64,000 nucleotides of DNA from Lagopus muta (Eukaryota > Chordata > Aves > Galliformes > Phasianidae): positions 136,923,957-136,987,956 of the forward strand of contig NC_064433.1 in NCBI RefSeq assembly GCF_023343835.1, given 5' to 3'. The notes under the pieces are model-generated. The model ran no database searches, was not told where the DNA came from, and was given only the letters and a program-made list of their open reading frames with translations. Positions 33,721-45,268 of the stretch are shown here, piece after piece (position 1 is the stretch's first letter; each line of letters begins with the position of its first letter). The position numbers were made by a program, and so were the translations under genes.

Positions 33721-35980
33721 TCCAGATCGTAGCCTAGCAAACCAACCTCACTTGCACATTCTGTGGTTTTTTTTTTTCAGTGACATTTTCTTTCTACTAC
33801 TAACTGTTACCAAGATAATTGTAGCTAATGAACAGAGGACAATGTTGTAATCCTGCACGAAATTAGCAGTAACTGGGGATGCTGTTGATGGTATCTGGAA
33901 ATACCATGTTGTCACATGTTGTCAACAATAACAGCTGCTGGAGATACTTGCCATTTTGTGGGCTAGGCCTGCTGGTTTAAGACTCTGCCAGTTTCACATG
34001 AACTATAGTTTGTTGCATCTTCCTGAAAGGGGAGGGAAGGGAAAGACATAACATTATCAATACAATGCAAAAACATTCCTGGCAAGCAGTTAGCTTTAGC
34101 CCTTGCACTTAGATCTCTTAATTTTCCCTAAATTGTGTGTGTTTCATGTGCTGCCAAGTCTGGCTATTAATTCACTTAGCTCCTTAGAGACATGCCACAG
34201 CAATAAAAAGAAAAAAAAATAACAGAAACATCCCCAGCAATGTATATATTGCTATTGACACAGCCTTTTTGTCAAGTAATTTGTAATATATTGTGTTCTG
34301 ACTCACGGTCACTCTTACTGTATGTACAGAAGAGGAGGGTTTGGTTACGCATTTTGATTTTTTGCTCCTTCTCCCTAACTGTTTCACTGTAAAATACTGC
34401 TACTCCTACTCCCTGGAACTGTTAGCGTAAACGTGACCTGTCTTTGGGTGTGGTATTCTCTTCCCTGGAATGTTTGAGACCTTGGAAAGGTCTGTGGTGC
34501 ACCTCTAGCGGCTGTAGTTCCTCTTGGGGCTGGAAAACAGCCTTAGGAAGCTGTGCAGGACCAGGATTCAGATTTTGCTTGTGGCGAACCTTTGTCTCTG
34601 CTACCTTGTGATTTAGCTAAGATGTGGCCATTGTGTTACTGTGCTTTGTTTTTTTTCCCTAAAATGATTTGCAGTACCATTCTGAGAAAGGCTGTTGTGT
34701 CAGCAGAACTTGCACTTTCTGAGGAAGCGCCCTGCTTCAGGCAGAATATCTCTGGTCATCTGCAGTGTTAATGAATATTTGAACAGAGGGGGCTGAGTGG
34801 AAAATAATTGAGGTTGCTGGAAGTTGCGGTGGGAGAAGAGTAATGTTTAAAACAATCAGCAGTCTTTTGTGCTGTATGAATTCTTTGGAAGGGTATGATC
34901 ATGGTTTATTTCTAGCGGGTGCAGCAAATACTCACTTTTTGCTGGGTTAACTGCTGTAGTGTTAAACAAAAAGAGATGTTACATTGTAAACTTAAAAAAA
35001 AGAGATCCCAGCCGTGTGGCCTCACAGGTAAATATCTTCAGGGTGGTTGGAATAACAGGGAGATTTGGGTTGCACAGAGGGAAGGAGCTGCTTGTTTCCA
35101 GCTAGGCTGATGCTGGCTTATCCCTTTCTGGAATCACATTTGTGCAGTGGTGATATCAAATCAGAGCTTCAGTGGCCTCACTGTGAAGAACAGCATGGGG
35201 CTGACACCGGCGTTGATTTTAATATAGGAACTCTAGGAGCAGCTGACAGGTGTCTAGATTTGAAGTCTTTTTTTTTTTTTTCTTCCTGATACCTTTTAAA
35301 AAAGCTAAAAATGTCTGCATTTACTTTTTTGTGATCACAGATGGTCTCATTTGAGACTAGAAAAAGATGCAGAATGTTTGGGAAGGCTGTCTTCAAGATG
35401 TATGGAATGTCAATATAGGTGTGTGTGGTTTTTTTTTTTTTTTTTAAGCAGTTAAATATGTCTCAGCTAAATTGACTGTAAAGAAGTTACAACTGTTGTG
35501 TTTGTATTGTGGTAGTTAACTGTGGATCAATTCTCAAGTGAGATACCTTTGTATCAAGTGCTGCTTTATTAGAAGTAATAAAAAAACCCCATCTATCATG
35601 CTAGTTTTATCTCAGTCTGAGAGATACCATGGAAGAGGAGGGAGGAGCAGGTAGTGTTGATGGTTCTATGTTTTTATGGTATCAGCAACTAAATACCATC
35701 ATGGAAACTCAATAAGAGCAAGAGCCCAGGCTGCCTAGGTAATTGAAATACAGAGATTAATTACCCTCTGGTGTGTGAGTATATGGCCATGATGCTGTCT
35801 GCCATGTCTGCCTGTTTTGGAGCCATAGTGGGTGCGCAAAGGAGTCCTTGCCTGTACCTGCAGGAGTCAAATGAATAGGGTACTGTGGGGGTGCATTTCC
35901 TTTCCCTCGTGGTGTCCTACACGTTAGCAAAAAAGGACAGTTTGGGCAGTTTGTCTGATCTAGCTTGTAGATACATGTGT
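33721..35980. other. Putative intron; no gene seen
   Basis: Unique DNA with short T homopolymers near 33,766, 35,269-35,281 and 35,430-35,446. No exon with convincing acceptor, donor and frame was found. Confidence 0.5.
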
Positions 35981-35984
35981 GCTG

Positions 35985-36080
35985 TGTCCTAATTAGGAGT
36001 TTTATTTAAGGAACATTAGTGATTTAACACCCCGATCTAATTACTCGTAAGCTTCTTGCTAATTTTGTAATTAGCAACGG
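35985..36080. promoter_or_regulatory. Candidate homeodomain-rich conserved element
   Basis: Three TAAT-type sites lie within 90 bp: a perfect palindrome CCTAATTAGG (35,988-35,997), TAATTA (36,038-36,043), and an inverted pair CTAATT/AATTAG (36,059-36,074). No repeat identity is apparent. This density is typical of enhancer cores bound by homeodomain factors, but conservation is untested. Confidence 0.35.
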
Positions 36081-36799
36081 AGCAAGACATTTTATGGAAA
36101 ATATACCCTTAAGGAAACCAGAACCACTAATTTCCAATGTTTATAGAGAGCTTTATTTCTATGACAGTGTTCTGTATGTAATGTCTAAAAGGAAATAGTA
36201 GTATGTGTTCTATTTTTACATAATGGCAAAGATGTGAGCCAAAGGTTTACAGAAACTTAATACAGTCAGTCACCACAACCCTAATGACTAGCTTTTGAAC
36301 TCTCATTTATAGCATCAGATTCTACTCGGATGTAACTAATGGAGAAGACATTCTTGAATTGCTTTCTACCACAGTTATCTTTGGCCTTCGAAGTGTGAGA
36401 AGAACTCAGGGTGTAATCAGGATGGTGCTGGCCATGGTCTTTCATAGTTTACAGCAGCCAAGGCAGCTTTTTTATATATAGATAGAAAGGTGCAACTTGG
36501 AGCAGCTGTAAGCCTGCTATAAAATGTCCTGTGGCCTTAGAAGGATAAAGCTGTCCTTATAGCTTGCTACCAGTTAGTCTATGATGTGTGGTTCAGATGG
36601 ACAGAAAACTTGGCAAAAGATATCCTGGCCATCAAGTAGGTGTTCATAGAAGTTTTACTTCCATAGAAGGTCTCTCAGGTGTTCTCTTGCTTTTGGTAAG
36701 CTGGTTTGCTCTTGTCAGAAATTCATAAATGTGACAAATTCTTAGGTCTGGAAGGCAATGCATGCTTTGCTGAGCTGAAACCTAATAATCTGGTTTCTT
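36081..36799. other. Putative intron; no gene seen
   Basis: Unique AT-rich DNA. The part at 36,170-36,400 has a quiet, repeat-free texture but no decisive motif. Confidence 0.45.
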
Positions 36800-37100
36800 C
36801 AAATGCTAGGTATTAGCGCGTTTAGAGACGGGGAGCTTTGTAACCAATCTGGAGTAATATACTATCCGTAAGGTCTGTAGAGAGAGATCTGTTTATTAAT
36901 TTAATTGATGTAGCTGAAAAAGAAACAAACAAGCTCTTAGGCTGAGAATACCTTATTTCCTTACTGGACTGATGAAGCAATTAAGTGTAAAAGCTTGTCA
37001 CTTGTCTTTAATGCGCAACAGTTGTAGCAAACTTTTAAACTAAATCTTTTGCTTGTCTGTACAACAAAAGGGTTCACTTTCCTGCGGATCTGCTTTGTGC
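36800..37100. promoter_or_regulatory. Candidate conserved non-coding element
   Basis: A repeat-free block retains scattered CpG (TTAGCGCGTTTAGAGACGGG, TAATGCGCAACAG, CTGCGGATC), unusual for this AT-rich context, together with GTTTATTAATTTAATTGATG, CTTTGTAACCAATC and AAGCAATTAAGTG. Retained CpG with homeodomain and CCAAT-like words suggests an unmethylated enhancer. This is inference only. Confidence 0.3.
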
Positions 37101-37858
37101 TTGGGGAACCCTTGAGAGTGAATGTGCACTTAGCAAAAAAGCAGTAGGAATCACTTCAGAGTTCGAGATCCTGCCCTGCACTGGTGATTCCTCAGTCCTG
37201 TCACATCTCTTCCTTTCCCAGCAGGACATGCTAGTCTACATCCCTGTGTGCCAACACAACTACAGAAAGGAAAGGATACAAAAACACTGCAGGCTGCTCG
37301 TCTCTGCTTCCACTTCCTACCACCAGCACTGCTTTTGGATGTCAAGTAGCCCAGTACTTTCTTGACCCCTTTCACTCTTTCACACTGAATGTTTTTGTGT
37401 CAGATACTTTAGTTTTCGTTTAGTACCGGGTTCAAGTTTTCTGATTGTTTGCAGTGCACATATGCTAATTAATTAAGTATCCCTACTAGAGATAGTGAAG
37501 TAGTTCCCTCTGAAGAGGGACGGAGGAGAAAAAGGCATTGTTGGCTGCCTAATTTGCTGCAAGGCCTACTCTGGACAAACAGTATGGATACAAACCATGC
37601 CAAGTCTCCGGCTTCCTCTGCTTGTGACATTTCTCTAGCGTTCTCCTGGGAGGTCTTCTGCCCTTAACTGCCCCCTCATGCCTGTGATAGAGAGAACTTG
37701 GAAGTGGTCCCAAGTGTCAAACCTAGCTGTATTTTGGTGCAAGCACTTCTAGTGAAGAGCCCAACAGTGGCTGTAGCTTACTGCCCAAAGAGGTCAGGGG
37801 ATGGCGATGGCATCAGTGATTCCTATTCTGTTTCAAATGAGACTTTGGTATTTAATGA

Positions 37859-37894
<36 letters not shown>

Positions 37895-39540
37895 GATTAC
37901 CAACTTAATCTTTGGCCTCCTGTGAATGAAAATACTGGCAGAAACAGCACACAGGAGTTGTAGAGTGCTCTAGTGTACAGTAGACTGTTCATCAGGGTGG
38001 GAGATCCCATCCCAGTGAATAAAGGCTGAGGAAGCCAAGCTGTTTTGTGGCAACTTTTGTCCCCAGAGACTTAATTCTTATACGTTAATAGGTTGAATGG
38101 TTTTTATTTGTTTATTTACTTGTTTGTTAGTGTAGCTCCTATCTAGGCTTTCTATTTCTGTTCTTTCTGCTATTTTTGTTACGCAATTTCCCAAGAATGA
38201 AGAATACTACTTTCAAACTTTCTCCTTATTAGTTTAGAATACAGCTACTGCAAGTCTTATCCTCTAGAAAGAGCAGTAAAATGTCCTCATTATACTAACA
38301 TTTCAAAGCCTTCAGGCTTCTGTGGCATAGGTCCCATTTAGACATCTAATAAATGACAGTCCTTGCCCACAAAAGCTTTATGTCTATCAAATGTGAGAAG
38401 AACAGGGGAAAATTAGGCCATGTCCACAGGGACAAATGAGATAGCAAATATAATTTAAGTCAGAGGAGTTTCATTAGCTAAGAATAATTCAGTTTCTGAA
38501 TTTCTGCTGTATATAGTAAGTGGTCATTAGACTAGCTAGTCTTAATATTTTAAAAACTGTGATTTAAATAAAATATGTAGGATTTTAGATAAGTCAGTTC
38601 AGTGCCAATGAATGGGAAGGAATTTACTCATCCAAGACATGCTGGGAGCAGAGGGAGGGAATGATAAAGCTGGTCTGCAGGATAAAGCCACTTACTCCTT
38701 TGAGATTGTCTGTGGATATGTCAAGTCATGCATGGGCATGAGCACAGCCACAGACCTTCATGAAACAATGGCCTGGCATTGGAAGGCAGATGTGGTCTCC
38801 CTGTTTTGTGAGGATGGTGTGCTGTGGCAGTATGCTGTTTGCACTGCTTTGTCTGCTCTGGAGATTAAAGAAACGTATACCCAGTAGAAAACTGCAGGCC
38901 ATTCATCTTCACGGTAAATGTTCCTTTGCTCACAATTTAATGCTCTGTCCTCTCCTGTGTTGGGGCCAGTGACATCTTGTGTGAGGTGGAAGGGTCCTGT
39001 GGCATTGGTAGGCTGGCTTTGTGTATTCTGAAAGGTTATTTGTATTCTTAAACAGAGTGGCATTTGGGAGTGGCTAAGGGTTGGGCCCAAGTGTCTTTCT
39101 ATGTCGGTGTTTAAATATTAGTGGATCGTATTCCAAAGAAAGGGCAGCAATGTTGTGGCTGCTGTTGCATTATATTTGCTGAACTTGCAGCTGTGGAGGG
39201 AGCTGTTTCCTTTTTTTTTCATCTCGTTGATAGGCTGGGAGCATGTCTGTGAATTCCAGCTGGGTTTAGACATGGGTGGAGCTTGCTGCTAGGGAAAGGC
39301 AGGTCTAGGTCACCAAAAATACAGTTATGGACAAAAAGCGTGGGGTTGGATCAAAAACACTGTGTGGATGGGGCTAGAAAGCACTAGTGTAGTTGTGTTG
39401 TGTTGCTTTCCACATCTTCACTGTATTGTTTCAGCATTCTTGGCTTAATTGTTAGGAGACATTAGCAATTCATGTTACCGCTCATAAGAGTAATTTAAAA
39501 TGACCAATGTTGTTTGGTCTCTTTTTATTTATGGTGCACA
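37101..39540. other. Putative intron; no gene seen
   Basis: Includes the T32 run at 37,861-37,892. Open frames at 38,612-38,887 and 38,758-39,090 lie on opposite strands over the same DNA and show no domain. Confidence 0.5.
37861..37892. repeat. T32 homopolymer
   Basis: Uninterrupted run of 32 T on the plus strand. Confidence 0.9.
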
Positions 39541-39545
39541 CTCAC

Positions 39546-39592
39546 AAAAAAAAAAAAGAAAAAAAGAAAAAGAAAAAAAAAACAGTGGGAAA
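39546..39592. repeat. A-rich tract with G interruptions
   Basis: A11, then AAAG-type units, then A9 give a purine-only tract between CACTCAC and CAGTGGG. Confidence 0.85.
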
Positions 39593-40056
39593 AGAAAAGA
39601 GATCAGGCAATTTTAATGGGGAACAGATCAGATGTAACACAATGCACTTCTGCTTTGGTATTTAACCATGGGATGTAGGTAGGAGTTGTGTTAACCTGGA
39701 AACCTCTGGAACTGAATAAATTAAAATACTTTGTGTATAAGTGTAATAATAGCCTTCAAATTCCTCTCAAAACCCTTCATTTATCCTTGCTAGCTTAAAA
39801 AAAGCTACAGATTTGCTTGCAGATCATTTCTTATTGGCACTTGTTAAATTTCAGGCAGCATCTGACAGCTGAAAACTGCAAGTGCCATTTCAAGCTCCCA
39901 GCTGGTGCTGCCACTGGCTACTGATGACCTTTCCTCTTCCCTTCCACAGGCATAATGGTTCAGAAGTGAGATAATAAGATAAGATGCATTAAAGGAAAAG
40001 AGAAAGAAAACCAATCTCAGCCTGCACCACCCATCCTTCATTTTGTGACTCTCCTG

Positions 40057-40058
<2 letters not shown>

Positions 40059-40100
<42 letters not shown>
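40059..40100. repeat. T42 homopolymer
   Basis: Uninterrupted run of 42 T, the longest single-base run in the window. Confidence 0.9.
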
Positions 40101-40101
<1 letters not shown>

Positions 40102-40229
40102 AAAATGCAGGCAGTGACTGATTGTGGCTCTTCTGCCTCAAACAGCATTTAAATTCCTTTTTGAAATGATTCTTTCAGAGTATTAGTATGACCGCTGGAA
40201 ATTAGGGCATGAATGATGGTTAAAGTGCC

Positions 40230-40302
40230 ATATATATATGTGTGTATATATATATAATAGTGTGTGGGTGTGTGTATGTATGTATATATATATATATAAT
40301 AG
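40230..40302. repeat. Compound (TA)n/(TG)n microsatellite
   Basis: TATATATATG-TGTGTATATATATATA-ATAGTGTGTGGGTGTGTG-TATGTATGTATATATATATATATAATAG. The segment ending in TATATATATATAATAG occurs twice, suggesting an internal duplication of the microsatellite. Confidence 0.85.
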
Positions 40303-41859
40303 TAACTGAGATAAGTGCTTAGTCTTGTTCCATGTTAAATATACATTTTTAGTTTTGTTTATTGCTGAGTAATTAGCTCAGGATCAATGACTATTATTTT
40401 TTTTTCCTTTGTCTTCCTCCCCATAGAGCCCTTAAGCAATGTGACTTCTTCCTGCTGTAACTTTACAAGCCACCTAGGGACAATTTGTTACAGTGTCCTA
40501 AACAGTGTTGAGTAAAGTAAAGCTATTCTCATTAGCTGTTCTCATAGCAAAGTCTCAGCACAGGACACCAGTATGTCTTCATTTGTTTAATAGATGTTTT
40601 GATCCAGTCACAGAGATGGCATTTAACTGTGTTGTGGCTTTCAAATCCTGTCTGAGTTAGTCTTAAGTGACCAAAATCAATTGAAGATGTCTAAAGACTG
40701 TGTGATTGATGGACATGATTATGTTTACAGAATAGTTAGGTTTTAAAAGAATTCAAGGTTTGATGAAACAATAGCCATGGGGTTGTTCAATCTGAAAGAA
40801 AGAATTGCTGGTAGCTGTTGTCCATCAGCAAGTGCCTTCCTGTGTGCTTATAAATATTTTTTTCACTGGTGGAGTTAATGCTTCTGTAGTAGCAATGCAG
40901 ACCAACTTAGGTGATGCAAAATTAATACAGTAGTGTTCCTTGATGCTTAACTGACCTCTTCTGAATTTTATTTAAAAAGAGTTCTCATACTGTTAGCTTA
41001 TATGGAGATCTTGCTGGTCATGCTAGAGGATGCTGGAAACTACTTCCATTATTATTGTTTTTCCTGCCAAGGAAAGTTAGATTTTGTTAGTGTAAGCTAG
41101 TTTTAAGGAGTTAACAAAGTCAGTTTAAGGGGTGTGGAAATTTGGATTAACATCCTGAGCTTTTCTAAGGAATTGTTTGAGCGTGTAATAGTCGAAGACT
41201 GCTTTAAATATTTTATTCAAGGTTACGCTGGTAATTTCACTGCAAATTGTATGTGTCCTGGGAATCTGAGAGAACTGCATATTGATGCATTCACTGAACT
41301 GTGCTTAGTTAATGTGCTGATGTGGCTGATATTTAAGATGTGTTTGGGCTATATTTTACTTTAGAGTAAAGGTATTTGTAATATCAATATGACTAATGTA
41401 CTGTGGGATGCAGCGTGCCATTCTCTCTCATGTGCACGTTATGGCATGGAAAGAAAGTGAGAAACATATTTATGTGGGTTTTTCTGTGTGTAAATTGTAA
41501 CGTAGACCAACACCTCTTTCGGCCTTTGTGCTCTACAAGATAAAAGCATAAGCAGCCTATGCTTATCTTATCTGTGATGTGACAAACAGGGCTACCATTT
41601 CAGTCTCCCATAGCATGCTAATGATAGATCTCGGTCAATTCTGGGATGCTCATACTCCATCACAAAAATTAAAGTATTTATTTGTGCTGGATGCACCTTC
41701 CCACAGTGCTGCTTAGACTCTGGGATGTAATTTCCCAATTCCTAACTCTGACAAGCGTGTTTGTCATCCTCAGACATTAAAGCCATGAAAGTTTGTTTGT
41801 AACTCTCAAGCACTGCTATATGTATTTTTTTGTGTGTGCGTCTATCTGTGCAGATCTAC

Positions 41860-42406
41860 AACGGCTGCTCCAAAAGTAATCCCTCCTATGTTATGATGTT
41901 GGCTCACAATGTCAGAGGTGGATGTTGGTGATATGGCAGTAGAGGCCGAACCTCCCTACCATGATTCTGTTACATTTTGTTGTTGTGTGACAGATAGCAG
42001 CAGAGGGGCAGCCTGACAGAATGGTGTCTAACATGAAAGTGAGTATGAAGCGAAGGTGTGGCACTGAATTACTCTAAGCAGGAAAAAAAAAAAAGGCACT
42101 CACTGACATACATTGACTCTTGCTGAGCGTTTATGGAGACCAGAGGATGTGAGCACAGTGAGGTGGTGGGTGGTGTATTTCAGCAGTGGTGACAGCAACA
42201 CTGGATCACCTCCGCTGGTGCGGATTTGTATGAGCGTGGCATGCAGGCTCTTGTTTGTTGCTGGTGAAAATGCAGAGCTAATGGTGGAAACTGTTCAAAA
42301 ATAGTGTTTTGTAGCTGAGAATGTGCTCTATCAGGTAGTGGTACAGTGTTCTTTGTAGCAGTTGTGGTTTCCGTGGAAACAGATAGAAGGCATTACTTTC
42401 AGAGTG

Positions 42407-42410
<4 letters not shown>
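41860..42410 (+). mobile_element. Mariner-like DNA transposon, Galluhop-type, deleted copy 1
   Basis: The left end reads GGCTGCTCCAAAAGTAAT (from 41,863), and the right end reads AAGGCATTACTTTCAGAGTG (to about 42,407), which is its inverted complement with a few differences. These terminal inverted repeats and the internal block from 42,113 to 42,400 match the reversed copy at 47,062-47,578. Length is about 550 bp against roughly 1.3 kb for a full mariner, so it is a non-autonomous deletion derivative. An A12 run splits the middle. A (TG)n microsatellite begins directly at its right edge. Confidence 0.82.
42098..42304 (+). pseudogene. Mariner transposase N-terminal remnant
   Basis: Translation of 42,113-42,304 gives RPEDVSTVRWWVVYFSSGDS followed by GSPPLVRICMSV. 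This resembles the second helix-turn-helix region of mariner transposases (the VSTVRRWV.RF..G type segment). The frame ends at a stop after about 63 codons and lacks the catalytic DD34D core, so it is non-functional. Confidence 0.6.

Positions 42411-42454
<44 letters not shown>
42410..42454. repeat. (TG)22 microsatellite
   Basis: Perfect alternating T/G for 45 bases, beginning at the end of the mariner terminal repeat. Confidence 0.95.
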
Positions 42455-42455
<1 letters not shown>

Positions 42456-42639
42456 ATTTTGATTTAGCAGAGCCTACCGTGGAGGTCATCCTGTGATACC
42501 AATAAGTTTTTCTTTTACTAGTAGGTGGCTCTTAAACTTCAGCCAGAATCTCTTTTGCAGCTGAAAGTGCAGAGTTTACAGAGTTCAAATTCTGTACAGG
42601 AATGTACTTGTTAGTGAATTTTATAAGATGAAATGACCA

Positions 42640-42955
42640 GCTGTCATAAATCTTATTAGTTTGTATCCAGAGCTGCAGCATTCTGTTAATATGATGATTT
42701 TTTTTTATTAAAAAGAAAAGTCCTGTACATGTACTTCAGCAATTTGTCATTGCTTTTCAAGCTTATTAACTCATTAAGTAGCATTTAATGAGGATAACCA
42801 CAAAGTAATTAATTTATACAGCACGTTTATTGCTTCCCTAATGAATTTATGTATCAAATTTAGAGCTCCACAATGAATATGTTAATCTATTTTTATATTT
42901 CATATGCATTTTGTTTACTGTGTAAATAAAAATGCTTCTTTAAGGTCTTTTTTCT
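42640..42955. promoter_or_regulatory. Candidate conserved non-coding element, TAAT-rich
   Basis: A repeat-free, strongly AT-rich block with many homeodomain, POU and MEF2-like words: CTTATTAACTCATTAAGTAG, GCATTTAATGAGG, GTAATTAATTTATAC (42,805-42,819), CCCTAATGAATTTATG, GAATATGTTAATCTA and TTCATATGCATTTTG. It sits between the mariner/microsatellite and the CR1 at 42,980, yet carries no repeat itself. Typical of a developmental enhancer, but untested. Confidence 0.4.
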
Positions 42956-42979
42956 GATCTATGTACTGAGTATAGGCAT

Positions 42980-43378
42980 AAAAAGGCTGGGAGGCATGGC
43001 CTGTGAGGAGAGGCTGAGGACACTGGGCTATACAGTCTGAAGAAGAGGAGGCCAAGACATGACCTCATTGCTCCCTGAGGAGGGGAAGCAGAGGGAAGTG
43101 ATGGCAGGACACATGGAAATGCCACAAAGCTGCACCAGGGCAAGGTCAGACTGGGCACTGAGAAACATTTCTTTGCCAGAAGAGTTGTCTGTCAATGGAA
43201 TGGGCTTCCTGCAGATGTAACTGATGCCCTGTGCTTGTTGTTATTCGAGAAACATTTGGACAACACCCTCAGTAACATGTTGGAACTTCTGGTTAGCCAT
43301 GAAGTGGTCAGACGCTTGGGCTCAATGATCTTTGAAAGTCCTTTCCAGCTGAGCTGTTCAATTCTGTACTGTGTTCAA
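42980..43378 (+). mobile_element. CR1 LINE 3' fragment, sense, divergent subfamily
   Basis: Recognisable CR1 blocks are GGCCTGTGAGGAGAGGCTGA, GGACACTGGGC, AAGAAGAGGAGGC, GACCTCATTGCTCCCTGAGG, GGGCTTCCTGCAGATGTA and the tail TGATCTTTGAAAGTCCTTTC followed by CCAGCTGAGCTGTTCAATTC. The consensus differs from the other CR1 copies here, so it belongs to another, older subfamily. It is the only CR1 on the plus strand to the right of the CpG island. Confidence 0.85.
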
Positions 43379-43652
43379 GCGTGGTGCAGAGCTAGGTTGC
43401 CTTTAGAATGCACTCTCCTAACATCAAAGCTTGTGGAATTCTTTGTCATTTTTAAAATGTTGGGGATTTTCTTTCGCCTGGGAAAACTTGTCCACAATCA
43501 GAATGGGAATTTCCTTGGAGGTTCTTCGTGGAAGAACTTATCTTTTTTCTTAAAGCCAAGCAGCTACTGAGGAATTGGGAGACTGAGGAATTGAATACTC
43601 TGGTATGTTATATTGAAACAACCTATATGTCAGCTAATGATTACGTTGGATG
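43379..43652. other. No gene seen
   Basis: Short unique spacer between the CR1 tail and the LTR remnant. The open frame crossing it (43,235-43,570) starts within the CR1. Confidence 0.5.
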
Positions 43653-43880
43653 TAGGTGGCAAGGTTTGGTAGCAGAGGGGCTGTGTGGGTGGCATCTGTG
43701 AGATGAAGCTGGTGTCTGCCCTGTGCTGGACACAGTGAGTTTCAGTCAGCTTTGGTAGCCCCAGTGCAGGACATGGTGTGAGCAGGAAGGAACAGCAGAG
43801 GGGAGCTGTTAAGCCAGTTCCCACCCCCCTGCTCTGCCTTGGAGGGCAGCAGAGGAAGTAGAAGGGGTGTGATGGAAGGA
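43653..43880 (+). mobile_element. Probable avian ERV LTR remnant (U3 side)
   Basis: GTAGGTGGCAAGGTTTGGTA, then AGAGGGGCTGTGTGGGTGGC, ATCTGTGAGATGAAGCTGG, TCTGCCCTGTGCTGGACACA and further G-rich blocks follow the pattern of the left part of ERV-L-like LTRs in birds. The copy is decayed, and no LTR end or poly(A) part can be marked. Nothing retroviral in coding terms is visible nearby. Confidence 0.42.
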
Positions 43881-44782
43881 GTGTGATGCTGGGTCTAGGG
43901 AGAATGGAAAGCTGAGAGAAAGGTGTTTTAGATTTGTCTTTGTTTCTCACTATTCTACTCCATCTAAATTGGCCATGAATTAAATTACATGTCCATAAGT
44001 CAAGTCTGTTTTGACAGTGATGGTAACAAATATTGTTTGTATCTGGACTCGTGACTTTTTGTACCTTATTGTCCCTCACTGCTCTGTTGAGTGGGAGTGA
44101 TGGAGCAACTGGGTGGGCATCTGCCAGCTACACAAAGTCAACCAGCCACTATAATCTACACGATAACATATGGACTACCAAGACATAAACATAAAATTCC
44201 ACAGTCTACAAATGAACTTTCAGATTAAGAATGTCTATTACATGTTAAGGTTCACAGTCTATAGTATTTAAGAAAATAGTGAACTGAAATGAGTACGGAT
44301 TTTTCCTTTTACTCTTTTTGAAACAGTATTAGAAGCACTGAGCCCATGCTAATATGCAATCATTAAACTCTTGGACTTTCATCTTAAAGTACTAATTCTA
44401 CCATTTTGTGATCATGCTTAGTTCAAAAAGGAATAAAATTATTTTAAGTACTTGGAGAACAGCAAGACTAAATATATTTAAAAATATAATTTTGTGATAA
44501 AAATAGTATTTCTTGAGGAGAAAAATACATTGATTGGCAACATAAGTTGCAATGTGGAGATCCTGAATCTTCCTTCCCAATTGCACCCTATATAGGTGAA
44601 TTAGCATCTGTCTTCTGTGGCATCACAGCTAGTCAAACTGCAGTACTCTTGTATCTCCACAGATGTATGTTTAATGCACCTTTATCCTTTTGATGTATTA
44701 CGTATGTATCAATTTTGTGTGACATTGTTGTGCAGCATTAAAACATTATTTCAGAAAACAAGATGCATTTTTGTTGATGCAG
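43881..44782. other. Putative intron; no gene seen
   Basis: AT-rich unique DNA. No exon or RNA gene was found. Confidence 0.5.
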
Positions 44783-45268
44783 TCATAAAGTCATAGAATA
44801 GCTTGGGTTGGAAGGGACCTCAAAGATCGTGAATCTCTGACCCCCCTGCCACATGCAGGGCCACCAACCTCCACATTTAATACTAGACCGGGCTGCCCAG
44901 AGCCCCATCCAATCTGGCCTTGAACACCTCCAGGAACGGGGCATCCACAGCCTCTCTGGGCAGCCTGTTCCAGCACCTCACCACTCTCTGTAAAGAATTT
45001 CCCCCTGACATCCAACCTAAATCTCCTCTCCTTCAACTTAAAACCATTTCCCCTTGTCCTGCAGTTATCATCCTTTTAAAGAGTTGATTCCCCTCCTTTT
45101 TGTAGGTTGCAATTAGGTATTGAAAGGCTGCAACGAGGTTACCCCGCAGCCTTCTTTTCTCCAGGCTGGACAAGCCCAGCTCCCTCAGCCTGTCTTCACA
45201 GGGGAGGTGCTTCAGTCCCCTGATCATCTCTGTGTCTCTCCTCTGCACCCTCTCCAACAGCTCCTAGA
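44783..45268 (-). mobile_element. CR1 LINE, antisense, with 3' tail
   Basis: The plus strand starts with the inverted tail AAAGTCATAGAATAGCTTGG and GTTGGAAGGGACCTCAAAGA, and runs through CCCTGCCACATGCAGGG, AGAGCCCCATCCAATCTGGC, CAGCCTGTTCCAGCACCTCA, CCTAAATCTCCTCTCC, TTTCTCCAGGCTGGACAAGC and CTCTGCACCCTCTCCAACAG. It is 5'-truncated at the last block. Confidence 0.95.

Larger units (their letters stand above)
39593..41859. other. Putative intron with long simple repeats; no gene seen
   Basis: Besides the T42 run and the TA/TG tract listed separately, I see no exon. A 76-codon open frame at 41,134-41,364 has no recognisable domain. Confidence 0.5.

Noticed and set aside
43630-44079. 149-codon minus-strand open frame
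   Set aside because: It lies opposite the LTR-like remnant and unique DNA, and its translation is featureless.
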